64,000 nt of DNA from NCBI RefSeq assembly GCF_014205275.1, contig NZ_JACHND010000001.1:6510001-6574000 (forward strand), read 5' to 3'. Positions 25,583 to 34,944 of the stretch are shown here, in pieces. Each line of letters opens with the position of its first letter. Within the stretch, counting starts at the first letter, position 1. The DNA is from Sphaerisporangium siamense. Its GTDB lineage: Bacteria; Actinomycetota; Actinomycetes; Streptosporangiales; Streptosporangiaceae. The notes below the pieces were generated by a model. That model did not search any database. It was not told the DNA's origin and saw nothing but the letters and a program-made list of their open reading frames with translations. The translations under genes and the position numbers were made by a program.

Positions 25583-26500
25583 TCAGCGGAGTTTGGGGTC
25601 GAGGGCGTCGCGGACGACGTCGCCGAGCATGAGGAAGCTGAGGACGGTGGCGGTGAGGAGCAGGGCGGGGAAGACCAGCAGGTGGGGGTGTTCGGAGAAG
25701 AAGGTCTGGGCGACGTTGAGCTGGAGGCCCCAGGAGACGTCGGGGTACTGGAGGCCGACGCCCAGGTAGTCGAGGGTGGCCTCGCCCGAGATGACGTTGC
25801 CGATGTTCAGCATCGCCACCACGAACACCGGGGCGACGGCGTTCGGGAGGATGTGCTTGACCATGATGCGGCGGTCGCTCGCGCCGAGGGCGCGGGCGGC
25901 CTGCACGTAGTCGGAGTCGCGTACGGCGATCACCTGGGCGCGCATCAGCCGTGTCATCGTCGTCCAGCCGAGCAGGACCAGCACGAGGGTCATCGCCCAG
26001 ATGCCGTGCCCGGGGAACGCGACGAGCACCACGGTCGCGCCGAGGACGAACGGGATGCCGAAGAACACGTCGGTCACCCGGGAGATGAGGGCGTCGAGCA
26101 CGCCGCCGTAGTAGCCGCCGACCAGGCCGAGGACGATCGCGATGAGCAGCGCGAAGACGGTGACGGCCAGGCCGATGAGCACCGAGGCGCGGGTGCCGTG
26201 CACGATCTGCGACCAGTAGTCGCAGCCCTGCAGGTCGTACCCGAACAGGGCGTCCGGGCCCGGGCCCTTCTTGGACATGCCCAGGTCGCAGTGCTCGTTC
26301 GGGCCGAGCCGGGCGAACAGGGCGGGGAAGGCCGACATCGCGCAGGCGAGCAGCAGGATGGCGGCCGAGATCCAGAAGACGACGCGGCGGCGCAGGTCGA
26401 GCCAGGCGTCGTGCCAGAGCGAGCCCCGCACCTCGCGCGGCGGCCTGCGCCCGAGCGCGGCGGCGTCGGGGGCGTCGGGGGTGGCCTTCAGGTCAGCCAC
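25583..26500 (-). CDS. Peptide-type ABC transporter permease (DppC-like)
   Basis: 305 aa, GTG start overlapping the end of the DppB-like gene by 8 bases. Six transmembrane segments with an extended periplasmic loop after the first, and the EAA-type loop (RALGASDRRIMVKHILPNAVAPV). With its DppB-like partner it forms the channel of an oligopeptide/nickel-type importer. No ATPase genes lie nearby, so the complex must borrow ATPases encoded elsewhere. Confidence 0.9.
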   Translation of the reverse strand: MADLKATPDAPDAAALGRRPPREVRGSLWHDAWLDLRRRVVFWISAAILLLACAMSAFPALFARLGPNEHCDLGMSKKGPGPDALFGYDLQGCDYWSQIVHGTRASVLIGLAVTVFALLIAIVLGLVGGYYGGVLDALISRVTDVFFGIPFVLGATVVLVAFPGHGIWAMTLVLVLLGWTTMTRLMRAQVIAVRDSDYVQAARALGASDRRIMVKHILPNAVAPVFVVAMLNIGNVISGEATLDYLGVGLQYPDVSWGLQLNVAQTFFSEHPHLLVFPALLLTATVLSFLMLGDVVRDALDPKLR

Positions 26501-27419
26501 GGCGGATCCTCGGGTCGAGCACGCCGTACAGGAGGTCGACGAGCAGGTTGGCCAGGATGAAGATCATCACCAGGAGGGTGGTGACGCCCACCACGACGGG
26601 CCCTTCCTGGAGCTGGATGGACTGGAACACCTGCTGGCCGATGCCGGGCAGGTTAAAGATGCCCTCGGTGACGACCGCGCCCGCCATGAGGTTGCCGAAG
26701 TCGACGCCCAGGTAGGTGACGACCGGGATCAGCGAGTTGCGCAGGGCGTGCCTGCCGATGACCCGGGACCGGCGCATGCCCTTGGCGGTGGCGGTGCGCA
26801 CGTAGTCGGCGCGCAGGTTCTCCACGACGCTGGTCCTGGTCAGCCGGGCGACGTAGGCGAGGCCGAACGAGCCGAGCACCATGCCGGGCAGCAGGTAGCT
26901 GCCCGGCCAGCCCTGGTCGGTGCCCGCGGTGGGGAACAGGCCCAGGTTCAGGCCGAGGACGATCTGGGCGGTGTAGCCGACGACGAAGACCGGGACGGCG
27001 ATGACGAACGTCGTCCCGGCCAGCACCGCCGTGTCGGCCAGCCGGCCCCGGCGCAGGCCCGCGACCACGCCGAGGGCGACGCCGACGACCAGCTCGAAGA
27101 CCCAGGCGGTGAGCGCGAGCTGCGCGGTCACCGCCCAGCGGTCCTGGAGCAGCTCGCCGACCGGCTGCCCGGTGAACGTCTCGCCGAGGTCGCCGCGCAG
27201 GAACACCCCGGCCATGTAGAGGCCGTACTGGACGATCAGTGGCTCGTCGAGGTGGTAGTGCTCGCGCAGGGAGCGCAGGACGTTCTCGGGCAGCGGCTTG
27301 TCCCCGGCCAGGGCGACGATCGGGTCGCCCGGCAGCGACCACACCATGAAGTAGATCAGGAAGGTGGTGGCCACGAAGACCGGGACGGCCTGGAGGAGCC
27401 GGGTGACGGCGTACCTCAC
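26493..27419 (-). CDS. Peptide-type ABC transporter permease (DppB-like)
   Basis: 308 aa from the GTG at 27419 (VRYAVTRLLQAVPVF), preceded by GAGGGAG. Classic DppB features: an N-terminal transmembrane segment followed by LPGDPIVALAG, a long loop with HLDEPLIVQYGLYMAGVFLRGDLG, and the EAA loop AKGMRRSRVIGRHALRNSLIP. Separated from the upstream binding-protein gene by a hairpin that may lower permease expression. Confidence 0.9.
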   Translation of the reverse strand: MRYAVTRLLQAVPVFVATTFLIYFMVWSLPGDPIVALAGDKPLPENVLRSLREHYHLDEPLIVQYGLYMAGVFLRGDLGETFTGQPVGELLQDRWAVTAQLALTAWVFELVVGVALGVVAGLRRGRLADTAVLAGTTFVIAVPVFVVGYTAQIVLGLNLGLFPTAGTDQGWPGSYLLPGMVLGSFGLAYVARLTRTSVVENLRADYVRTATAKGMRRSRVIGRHALRNSLIPVVTYLGVDFGNLMAGAVVTEGIFNLPGIGQQVFQSIQLQEGPVVVGVTTLLVMIFILANLLVDLLYGVLDPRIRRG

Positions 27420-27537
27420 GGCCGCTCCCTCGTGACCAGGACGTCCGGCGATCGCTCCCCGGACCGGCGAATGGACGGAGCAGGAAGGCCATCCCCCGGA
27501 ACATTCCGTGCGGGCGCGCCGGTGCTCTGGAGGAGGA

Positions 27538-27570
27538 GGGCGCAAGGGTGAGGAACGAGCCCTTGCGCCC
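27538..27570. terminator. 11-bp hairpin between binding protein and permease genes
   Basis: Perfect arms GGGCGCAAGGG (27538-27548) and CCCTTGCGCCC (27560-27570), 11-base loop. Located within one operon, it probably acts as a partial terminator or protects the 3' end of the binding-protein message. Confidence 0.65.
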
Positions 27571-27641
27571 GACGACGGAAGAGCGCCGGCTCAAGGGCGC
27601 CCGCACGCCGCGCGAACGAAGAGAGCGCCATAGACACAGCC

Positions 27642-29246
27642 CTATTTGACCGTGATCGTGTCGAGGTTAGGGCTGTAGGCGTCGATGTGGACGTCGGAGA
27701 TCTTGCTGGAGTAGCCGGCCTGGTCCTGCCAGTTCCACAGCGGGATCATCGGCATCTCGCGCAGGGCGATGTCCTCGGCCCGCTGGTAGAGCGGGATGCT
27801 GGCCTCCATGCTCGGGGCCGCGTTGGCCTGGGCGATCAGGTCGCGGAACTCCTTGCTGTCCCAGCCCATGCGGTTGCCGTCGCCCCACATGTTCTGCAGG
27901 TAGTTCTGCGGGCTGGGGTAGTCCATGACCCAGTTGTTGCGGTACGGCCCGTCTTCCTTCTTCTCGCGCAGCGTGGACAGGTAGTCGGCGGCCGGGATCT
28001 TGCGGAACCGGACGTCGGCGACGCCGAGGTTCTCCTTGAGCTGGTTGGCCACGGCCTGCATCCACTGCTCGTAGCTGGGGTCGGCGTTGGAGAAGTACAG
28101 GTTGAGCGTGCCGGAGAACCCGCCCGCCGCGTCGTACAGCGCCTTGGCCTTGGCCTTGTCGAAGAGGCACGCCTCGCCGCAGGCGTTCTCGCGGTAGCCG
28201 GGGACGAGCGGGGCGACGAGCGAGGCCATCGGCTTGAACGCGCCGTCGTAGACGGCGTTCACGATGGCCTGGCGGTCGATCGCCATCGAGAACGCCTTGC
28301 GCAGGTCGGCGCTCTGGAAGCGCTTGTCGAACACCGGGAAGCCGAGGTAGTCCATGGTTCCGCTGGCCGTGGGCACGAAACGGTCGCCGAGGAGCTTCTT
28401 GGCCTCGCCCGCGCTGGCGGGCGGGATGGTCTGCAGCAGGTCGACGTTGCCGGCGCGCAGGTCGGTGTAGGCGGTGTCACGGCTGGCGTAGATCTTGAAC
28501 TGGACGGCGTCGGACTTGGCGGGGCGCGGCCCGGCGTACCCGGCGTACTTCTTCAGCTTGATCTGCTTGTTGTGCTCCCAGGCGCCGTCGAGGGCGAAGG
28601 GGCCGTTGCCGATCGGCGCCTGGTCGTAGGCCTTGAGATCCTGGAACGCCGCCTTGGGCATCGGCGCGAACCCGGTGTAGGCGAGGGTGATCGGGAACTG
28701 GCTGAAGGGCTCCTTGAGGCGGACCTCCAGCGTGGCGGGGTCGACGACCTTCAGGCCGGTCAGCTTGTCGGCGGAGGGCTTGGCGCCCTCTTCCTCGGGG
28801 TTGAGTGCGTCGTAGCCCTCGAACTCGGTGAAGTAGTAGTTGTTGGTCCAGGCGTTGGGGCCGTAGGCGGTGGCGTTCCAGGCGTCGGCGAAGCTCTCGG
28901 CGGTGACCGGCTCCCCGTTGTGGAACTTCTGCCCGGACCTGATCTTGATGGTCCAGGTCTTCTGGTCCTTGGTGGTGACCGACTCGGCGGCGCGCATCTG
29001 GGGCTTGCCGGCCGTGTCGATGACGACGAGCGTGTCGAACAGCGCCTGCAGCACGGTGATCGAATAGCTGCTGGAGGTGTTGCCGGGCATCAGGTGGTCC
29101 GGCTCGTTGAGGGCGACGGAGAACGCCTTCGCTCCGCCTTGCGCCCCCTGACCGCCGGACTTGCCATCGGAACCACCGCAGGCGCTCAGCGCGAGCGCCG
29201 CCGCGAGGAGGACGGCCGCACCCCGCGCCGTGTTCAGGACCGTCAC
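27642..29246 (-). CDS. Peptide-binding lipoprotein of ABC transporter (SBP_bac_5)
   Basis: 534 aa, GTG start. A lipoprotein signal with lipobox LALSACGGS anchors it outside the membrane. SBP_bac_5 features: KTWTIKIRSGQKFHNGEPVTAESF, IGNGPFAL and the C-terminal PMIPLWNW. It delivers oligopeptides or similar solutes to the DppB/DppC-like permeases encoded next. Divergent from the LuxR regulator at 29375, a candidate controller. Confidence 0.92.
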   Translation of the reverse strand: MTVLNTARGAAVLLAAALALSACGGSDGKSGGQGAQGGAKAFSVALNEPDHLMPGNTSSSYSITVLQALFDTLVVIDTAGKPQMRAAESVTTKDQKTWTIKIRSGQKFHNGEPVTAESFADAWNATAYGPNAWTNNYYFTEFEGYDALNPEEEGAKPSADKLTGLKVVDPATLEVRLKEPFSQFPITLAYTGFAPMPKAAFQDLKAYDQAPIGNGPFALDGAWEHNKQIKLKKYAGYAGPRPAKSDAVQFKIYASRDTAYTDLRAGNVDLLQTIPPASAGEAKKLLGDRFVPTASGTMDYLGFPVFDKRFQSADLRKAFSMAIDRQAIVNAVYDGAFKPMASLVAPLVPGYRENACGEACLFDKAKAKALYDAAGGFSGTLNLYFSNADPSYEQWMQAVANQLKENLGVADVRFRKIPAADYLSTLREKKEDGPYRNNWVMDYPSPQNYLQNMWGDGNRMGWDSKEFRDLIAQANAAPSMEASIPLYQRAEDIALREMPMIPLWNWQDQAGYSSKISDVHIDAYSPNLDTITVK

Positions 29247-29374
29247 TGTTCCTCTGCCTCTCCGTCGCTCCGGCGTGATGCCGGAGAGGCTAAATAGCGG
29301 GGCAAAGCTCTACATCGGAAGGTTTACGTATTCCACCGGCGATCTCGGTCCGGCAAGCTGATCGCGGAGGATCC

Positions 29375-30355
29375 ATGGACAGCATCACCCTGACCGCACG
29401 CCACCTCCAGGCGTTCGCCGAGGTGGGGTTCCAGGTTGCCGGCGGATCCGGGGCGCACGGCGCGATGACCGCGCTGCGCGAGATCATTCCCGTGGAGGCG
29501 TACGAGTTCGTCGCCTACGACCCGGCGACCGGGCGGCACCGCAGCCTGGTGTCCTCGGGGTACGCCCGGGTGGACGACGACGCGGCCGAGGAGTACGCGC
29601 GCCTGGACTCCTACCGCCGCGCCATGGCCTCGCGCGTGCCGCTGCCGATGGGCGCGCCGGGCACCGAGCTCTACTACCGCAGGCACCTGGAGCCGTACGG
29701 CTGGCGCTCGGGCCTGACCGCGCCGCTGTTCGTGGGCGGCGCCGACGACCGCTACACCGGCCTGCTGCACGTGAGCTCCCGCCGCGCGCTGCCGCCGGAG
29801 GCGGGCACGGTGATCGGCGCGGTCGCGGGCACGCTGGCGCACGTCACCGACCTGACCCGGTGCGTGATCGACCCGCTCGGCCTGCCCGCGGGGTTCCACG
29901 CGATCGCCTTCGAGCGCGGCGGGCGGCGCAGGGCGGTGGCCGGGTGGCCGCCGTCGGAGGCGATCGGGCGCGAGCCCGCCATGGCGGAGCTGGCCAGGGA
30001 CTTCATCGACTCGCGCGAGCTGTCGCGGCGCGGGCTCTGGCCGGACTCCCGGGGGCAGTGGCGGGAGGTGCGGATCCACCGGGCGGGCGTGGGGTTCCGG
30101 GGCGCGATCCAGGGAGCGGTGATCGCCGAGCGGCCGTGCTCGCTGCCCTACGAGCTGACGGCCCGGGAGGTCGAGGTGCTGACCCGGGTCGCCCTCGGCG
30201 ACTCCAACCCGCAGATCGCCGCGGCGCTGGTGCTCAGCGTCCGCACGGTCACCACGCACCTGGAGCACATCTTCGCCAAGCTCGGCTGCGACAGCCGCAC
30301 CCGGCTGACGACCAAGGTGCTGGCCGAGGGCCTGTGCCGCGTGGACGTGCCGTAG
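29375..30355 (+). CDS. LuxR-family transcriptional regulator
   Basis: 326 aa from an ATG with GGAGG 5 bases upstream. Residues 20-200 look like a GAF/autoinducer-type sensory region. The C-terminal LuxR helix-turn-helix is clear (LTAREVEVLTRVALGDSNPQ, then SVRTVTTHLEHIFAKLG). No receiver domain or aspartate pocket, so it is not a typical response regulator. It probably controls the divergent peptide-uptake operon. Confidence 0.88.
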   Translation: MDSITLTARHLQAFAEVGFQVAGGSGAHGAMTALREIIPVEAYEFVAYDPATGRHRSLVSSGYARVDDDAAEEYARLDSYRRAMASRVPLPMGAPGTELYYRRHLEPYGWRSGLTAPLFVGGADDRYTGLLHVSSRRALPPEAGTVIGAVAGTLAHVTDLTRCVIDPLGLPAGFHAIAFERGGRRRAVAGWPPSEAIGREPAMAELARDFIDSRELSRRGLWPDSRGQWREVRIHRAGVGFRGAIQGAVIAERPCSLPYELTAREVEVLTRVALGDSNPQIAAALVLSVRTVTTHLEHIFAKLGCDSRTRLTTKVLAEGLCRVDVP

Positions 30356-30381
30356 CCGGCGGGGTGGTCCCCGAGGGCGCC

Positions 30382-30858
30382 CTAGCGGGCGACCCTCAGG
30401 GACTTCTGGTCGCCGCGCGGAGCCACGGGCGCGGCCTCCAGCAGATCGGCGTGCATCTCGAACCAGACGTTGTTGGTGCCGGCCTCGCGGATGAAGCCCC
30501 AGCGGTGCGCGAGGGCCTCCAGCAGGAGCAGTCCCCTGCCCCCGGTGTCCAGGGGCGAGGTGGGACGCCAGCCGAAGGGCGGGTCGAGCGATCCCGCGTC
30601 CTGGACGGCTATGCGCACCCACTCCGCCGAGTAGGACACGCTCAGCGTGAACGTGCCACCGTCCCCCGAGTCGGAGTGGACCACGGCGTTGGTGGCGATC
30701 TCGCTGGTCAGCAGCACGCAGTCGTCGTGCAGCGGGTGCCCGGAGCCCAGGGCGGAGGACACCAGCCGCCTGGCCCTAGCGACCGCGTCGGGGTCCCCCG
30801 CGAGGTGGAGCACCCGGTCACTGTCCGATCCCGCCCTGCCGTACGGTGATGAAGTCAT
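30382..30858 (-). CDS. RsbW-like ATP-binding protein (anti-sigma kinase type)
   Basis: 158 aa GHKL/HATPase_c domain alone. N-box region LLTSEIATNAVVHS, G1-like VQDAGSLDPP and G2 GGRGLLLLEALAHRWG. Such stand-alone domains in actinomycetes act as anti-sigma factor serine kinases or related switch proteins; no sigma or anti-anti-sigma gene is adjacent. Convergent with the LuxR gene. Confidence 0.85.
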   Translation of the reverse strand: MTSSPYGRAGSDSDRVLHLAGDPDAVARARRLVSSALGSGHPLHDDCVLLTSEIATNAVVHSDSGDGGTFTLSVSYSAEWVRIAVQDAGSLDPPFGWRPTSPLDTGGRGLLLLEALAHRWGFIREAGTNNVWFEMHADLLEAAPVAPRGDQKSLRVAR

Positions 30859-31031
30859 GCGACCCCCGGTGAGTGATCTGCTCGCACCGTTGTAAGGACG
30901 CCGGGATCACCGTAGAAGATGTCGCCAAAAGGTAGGAACCTGGTCGCCACGGGGAGGCTCTGCCTCACCTGACGGGGTGCTCACGTACCCCGGGGAAACA
31001 GTTTTCTCACCCCGGACGGGCGCGGGCGGTC

Positions 31032-32009
31032 TCACGACGACGAGGGCGGCGGCAGCGTGAGGTCCTGGTCCTCCATGGCGTCGGAGACGTCCTCCTCGAC
31101 GATGTCCGACGCCGAGCGCACGATCAGCGGGTCGGGCGTGCCGACCACCTCGTGGTCCTTGTTCTCGTAGTCGAACAGGCTGAGGACGTGCCGCATGGCC
31201 TCGATCCGGCCGCGCTTCTTGTCGTTGCTCTTGATGACCGTCCAGGGCGCGTCCTCGGTGTCGGTGTTGAGGAACATGTCCTCTTTCGCCTGCGTGTACT
31301 CGTTCCACTTGTCGAGGGACTGCAGGTCCATCGGCGACAGCTTCCACTGCCGCACGGGGTCGACCTGGCGGATGATGAACCGGGTGCGCTGCTCGCGCCT
31401 GGTGACCGAGAACCAAAGCTTGACCAGCCGGATGCCGTCGCGGACGAGCATGCGCTCGAACAGCGGCGTCTGCAGCATGAACTCGTCGTACTCCTCGGGC
31501 GTGCAGAAGCCCATCACCCGCTCGACCCCGGCGCGGTTGTACCACGACCGGTCGAACAGGGAGATCTCCCCGGCCGCGGGCAGGTGGGCGATGTACCGCT
31601 GGAAGTACCACTGCGTGCGCTCGCGCTCGTTGGGCTTCTCCAGCGCCACGACCGAGGCGCCGCGCGGGTTCAGGTGCTCCATGAACCGCTTGATCGTGCC
31701 GCCCTTGCCGGCGGCGTCGCGGCCCTCGAACAGGATCACCAGGCGGCCCCCGGTGTCCTTGATCCAGTACTGCAGCTTCAGCAGCTCGATCTGGAGGAGC
31801 CGCTTGGTCTGGTCGTATTCGGGGCGCGACATGCGCCCGGTGTAGGGGTAGTGCTCACGCCAGGTGTCCACCGGGCGGCCGTCGGCGTAGTAGAGGACGG
31901 GATCGTCGTCGTCGCCCGCGTCGACCCACAGGCCAGGGGTCCTGTCGAGCAGATCACTGGTCGCCGCCAGGCGTTTGGCATGCATGCCGTCAAAGTGCCC
32001 CGGATCCAT
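31032..32009 (-). CDS. ppk2: Polyphosphate kinase 2
   Basis: 325 aa. The PPK2 core includes Walker A FEGRDAAGKGG (Lys102) and the lid/Walker B-like segment SLFDRSWYNRAGVERVMGFC, followed by KLWFSVTRREQRTRF. It transfers phosphate between polyphosphate and nucleotides (ADP or GDP for the one-domain class). The N-terminal extension includes a putative regulatory stretch typical of actinobacterial PPK2. Start ATG at 32009; the region upstream is AT-rich (TATATCAT) and may be the promoter. Confidence 0.94.
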   Translation of the reverse strand: MDPGHFDGMHAKRLAATSDLLDRTPGLWVDAGDDDDPVLYYADGRPVDTWREHYPYTGRMSRPEYDQTKRLLQIELLKLQYWIKDTGGRLVILFEGRDAAGKGGTIKRFMEHLNPRGASVVALEKPNERERTQWYFQRYIAHLPAAGEISLFDRSWYNRAGVERVMGFCTPEEYDEFMLQTPLFERMLVRDGIRLVKLWFSVTRREQRTRFIIRQVDPVRQWKLSPMDLQSLDKWNEYTQAKEDMFLNTDTEDAPWTVIKSNDKKRGRIEAMRHVLSLFDYENKDHEVVGTPDPLIVRSASDIVEEDVSDAMEDQDLTLPPPSSS

Positions 32010-32077
32010 AACACCAGCATTTCATGATATAGGACATTTATCGAAACGCACTGTGAACAGTCCGGATCACGCAGTGG

Positions 32078-32775
32078 TCAGACGCACCGCCCGCCGCCCG
32101 AGTCCAGGACTCGCCCCCCGCTGCCCACGAAGCGCCAGTCGTAACCTCCGGGACGCAGGACCAGCCGCAGCACGCCGAAATGCGCGGCGTCGCGGAACTC
32201 GCTGCCCGTGACGGGCGGGCCGAACGGATAGCGGCCGGCCCCGCCGGTGCCGACGACGAACTGGCGGAGGCCGTCCCCGGCCGGCTCCCCGTCCGGGCGC
32301 AGCACGGCGAAACGCTCGTAGTTGTGCTCGTGACCGGCCAGCACGACGTCCGCGCGCGCCGCGTACAGCGCCTTCCAGAACGTGCCCACGCTCGGGTCGC
32401 CGCCGTGGGCCCGGCCGGAGGAGAAACGCGGGTGGTGCCAGTAGGCCAGCACGCATCGCCGGGGGTGCGCGGCCAGCTCGGACTCCAGCCACACCGCCTG
32501 CGCCGAGCCGGGGCCGTGCGGGGCCGTGGAGTCCAGGGAGATCAGCCGCCAGGCGCCGGCGTCGAAGCCGTACCAGCTCGTGCCCCGGGGGCGGGCGGCG
32601 CTCCCCCAGTACCGGAAGTAGCCCTTCGCGCCCGGGGTCCGGTACTCGTGGTTGCCGGGCGCGCGGAGACCGGCCCGGCGCAGGCGGCGACCAGCGCGGC
32701 CACGGCCGCGAGCGCCGAGTACCGGCGGGCACGGCCGGACGACGGCCCGGCGCGCCGGGAGCGGCCGGAGGTCAC
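32078..32775 (-). pseudogene. Metallophosphoesterase lipoprotein gene with internal deletion and frameshift
   Basis: The gene begins at a GTG (32775) overlapping the beta-propeller stop (GTGA) and encodes a lipoprotein signal (ARRYSALAAVAALVAACAGP). After about 37 codons the frame must change to continue into PGNHEYRTPGAKGYFRYWG...AYWHHPRFSSG...LAGHEHNYERFA...EFVVGTGG, the C-terminal part of the acid-phosphatase-like metallophosphoesterase family. The expected roughly 100 residues holding the first metal-binding motifs (GDxx, GDNxY type) are absent. GNHE, WHHP and GHEH motifs remain. Either a genuine deletion pseudogene or an assembly error. Confidence 0.75.
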
Positions 32776-33965
32776 CGGAAGACGCCGGTGTGACCCAGGG
32801 AGTGCAGGCCGGGCTGCGGATAGACGGCCAGGCCGTGCGGACCCGCGCCGACCTTGATCTTGCGGACGACGTGCCCGTCCTCGGTGTCGAAGACGTAGAC
32901 CTCGCCGTGGTAGCGCCCCGCCAGCCACAGCAGGCGCCCGTCCGCCGACACCCCGCCCATGTCGGGGGAACCGCCGCCGGGGATGCGCCACGTGGCGACC
33001 GGCCTGCCCGTGGCGAACGACACCACCGACACCGACCCGGCGCCCCGGTTGGAGACGTAGAGGTTCTTGGAGTCGCGGCTGACGTACAGGCCGTGCGCGC
33101 CCGCTCCCGTCCTGACGAACCGCCGGACGCGGAACTTGTCCGCGTCGACCAGCCAGACTCCTCCCATGGCCATGTCGGCGACGTAGAAGGTGCGCCCGTC
33201 GGGGGACAGCTTCACGTCCTGCGGCATGCTGTGGTGCGCGCCGTGCACGGGCAGGCGCACGACCTCGGTCACCTTGCGCCCGGCCAGGTCCACGGCGACG
33301 AGATGGCCGGAGAACTCGCAGCTCGCCAGGAAGGTCGCGCCGTCGGCGGTGAAGTCGGCGTGGTTGATGCCCCGGCACGGCATCGCCAGGGAGCCGCGCG
33401 ATCTGAAGGTGCGGGGGTCGCGGAAGTCCAGGCGGTTGAGCCGCTCGGCCATCACCAGCGCCGTGGTCCCGTCCGGGGTGAAGTACAGGTTGTAGGGGTC
33501 CTCGACCGCGACGGGCGTGCCCGGCTTCCCGGTGACCGGGTCGATCGGGGTCAGCGTGTCCCCTTCGTTGTTGTTCACCCAGAGGGTCTTCAGGTCCCAG
33601 GACGGCACCACATGCTGGGGGCGGCGGCCGACCGGGAACGTCCTGATCACCTTGTAGGTGCGGGGGTCGATCACGCTGACCGTCCCGGCGTCGCTGTTCG
33701 GCACGTACACCCGGGAGGGGAACCGCGCCACCACGGGGCTGAGCATGCCGGGCCTGTCGTTGGCGTAGACGTCGGCGACCCGGTCCTTGCCCGCCTCCTC
33801 CTTCGCGCCGGCCGCTTCCCGGGGGGCGGCGGCGGGGGGTTCGGCGGCGGTGACGGCCTGCCGCGCGTCGCCGCCCGAGCAGCCCGCCGCGGCGAGGGCG
33901 AGCGCGGCCGCCGCCAGGATGCGCGCGCGCCGCGCCGTGTCCTCCGACGTTGTTCGCCGCCGCAT
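32772..33965 (-). CDS. YncE-like beta-propeller lipoprotein
   Basis: 397 aa from an ATG. Lipoprotein signal with lipobox LALAAAGC, an Ala/Glu linker, then seven beta-propeller-type repeats (for example VYVPNSDAGTVSVIDPRTYK, LYVSNRGAGSVSVVSF, MGGVSADGRLLWLAGRY). YncE-like proteins are extracytoplasmic, some bind DNA or partner proteins; the role here is unknown. First gene of a pair whose second member is the broken metallophosphoesterase. Confidence 0.87.
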   Translation of the reverse strand: MRRRTTSEDTARRARILAAAALALAAAGCSGGDARQAVTAAEPPAAAPREAAGAKEEAGKDRVADVYANDRPGMLSPVVARFPSRVYVPNSDAGTVSVIDPRTYKVIRTFPVGRRPQHVVPSWDLKTLWVNNNEGDTLTPIDPVTGKPGTPVAVEDPYNLYFTPDGTTALVMAERLNRLDFRDPRTFRSRGSLAMPCRGINHADFTADGATFLASCEFSGHLVAVDLAGRKVTEVVRLPVHGAHHSMPQDVKLSPDGRTFYVADMAMGGVWLVDADKFRVRRFVRTGAGAHGLYVSRDSKNLYVSNRGAGSVSVVSFATGRPVATWRIPGGGSPDMGGVSADGRLLWLAGRYHGEVYVFDTEDGHVVRKIKVGAGPHGLAVYPQPGLHSLGHTGVFR

Positions 33966-34080
33966 GACCTGCCCTTTCGCCGTCCGCTCCGGCTCGGTGC
34001 CGGCTACGGAAACGTTAAGATCACGATGGTCAGCGGACGCTCAATTGAGGGTTAGCGCCGGGTTCGCCTTTGCCCGTCCC

Positions 34081-34794
34081 CTACACCAGGCTCCACATCC
34101 CGATGCGGGCGCGGACGCCCGGCGAGGCGTGCGCGACCGGCTCGCCCCCGGGCGCGGGCAGGCCGCCCGCCTGGAGCAGGTCCTGGTCGAGACGGACCGG
34201 CCGGGCGTGGCGCAGCGGCCAGGGCCGGTGGTCCACCTCGGCCGTGGCGAGCCGTCCCGCGACGACGGTGAACAGCCGGTACCGCTCGGTCAGGAAGCGC
34301 GCGAGCCCGTCCGCCTCGTCCATGGACGGGCCGAGCTCGACCTCGGCGTGGCAGCGCGCGCCCTCCCGGCCCGGCCAGCGGCGGCGGGAACGGTACACGG
34401 CCCGCTCGCCGGCGACGCGCACCGACATGCCCGCCCAGTAGTAGGGCAGCGCGTAGACGGCGCGCGCGGCGAGCACGGCGGGCAGCAGGCCGGCGTCCAG
34501 CGACAGGAACCACAGGCCGTCGCGTCCCCGCCCGTCGCGGACGTAGGTGCGCACGTTCGTCTCGGGGAAGCGCGACATGCCCGGCAGTGGCGGCAGGGCG
34601 CGCGGGCGCACGTCCTTCATGAGGAACGGCGTGAGGCCCACCCACGCGGAGCCGTCGAACTCCTCGGCCGTGAGCCCGGGAGGCAGCAGCTCCTGGATGA
34701 GGGCCGCGGGGTAGCGCCAGTGCAGGAAGGTCATGTCCGCCCAGGTCTGGTACATGACCGGCTGGGCCACCCGCGGCGCGCGCGTCGTCTCCAC
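34081..34794 (-). CDS. DUF2071 (YqjF-like) protein
   Basis: 237 aa, GTG start. The DUF2071 pattern is evident: MYQTWADMTFLHWRYPAALIQELLPPGL near the N-terminus, then WVGLTPFLMKDVRP, FPETNVRTYV and GLWFLSLDAG. Function is unestablished. Single-gene unit, divergent from the lytic transglycosylase gene. Confidence 0.88.
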   Translation of the reverse strand: METTRAPRVAQPVMYQTWADMTFLHWRYPAALIQELLPPGLTAEEFDGSAWVGLTPFLMKDVRPRALPPLPGMSRFPETNVRTYVRDGRGRDGLWFLSLDAGLLPAVLAARAVYALPYYWAGMSVRVAGERAVYRSRRRWPGREGARCHAEVELGPSMDEADGLARFLTERYRLFTVVAGRLATAEVDHRPWPLRHARPVRLDQDLLQAGGLPAPGGEPVAHASPGVRARIGMWSLV

Positions 34795-34944
34795 GAGGTC
34801 GGCCTACCCCCGCGCGGCCCCGAGTAGCCGCGAGCCGCGCGGAACCCGGATCGCCGTGCGCGGCGGCGAGGGTCCGGGCTTCCCGCCCCCGGGGCGCGGT
34901 ATCGTCGGGCGGGTCGGCAGGGCGGGCGATACGGGGAGGCGTCG

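Noticed and set aside
22886-26560. A 1224-codon open frame on the plus strand
   Set aside because: It runs opposite or across the fasciclin, DUF4166, acyltransferase and DppC-like genes, is Gly/Arg/Ala-biased and matches no family; a high-GC shadow.
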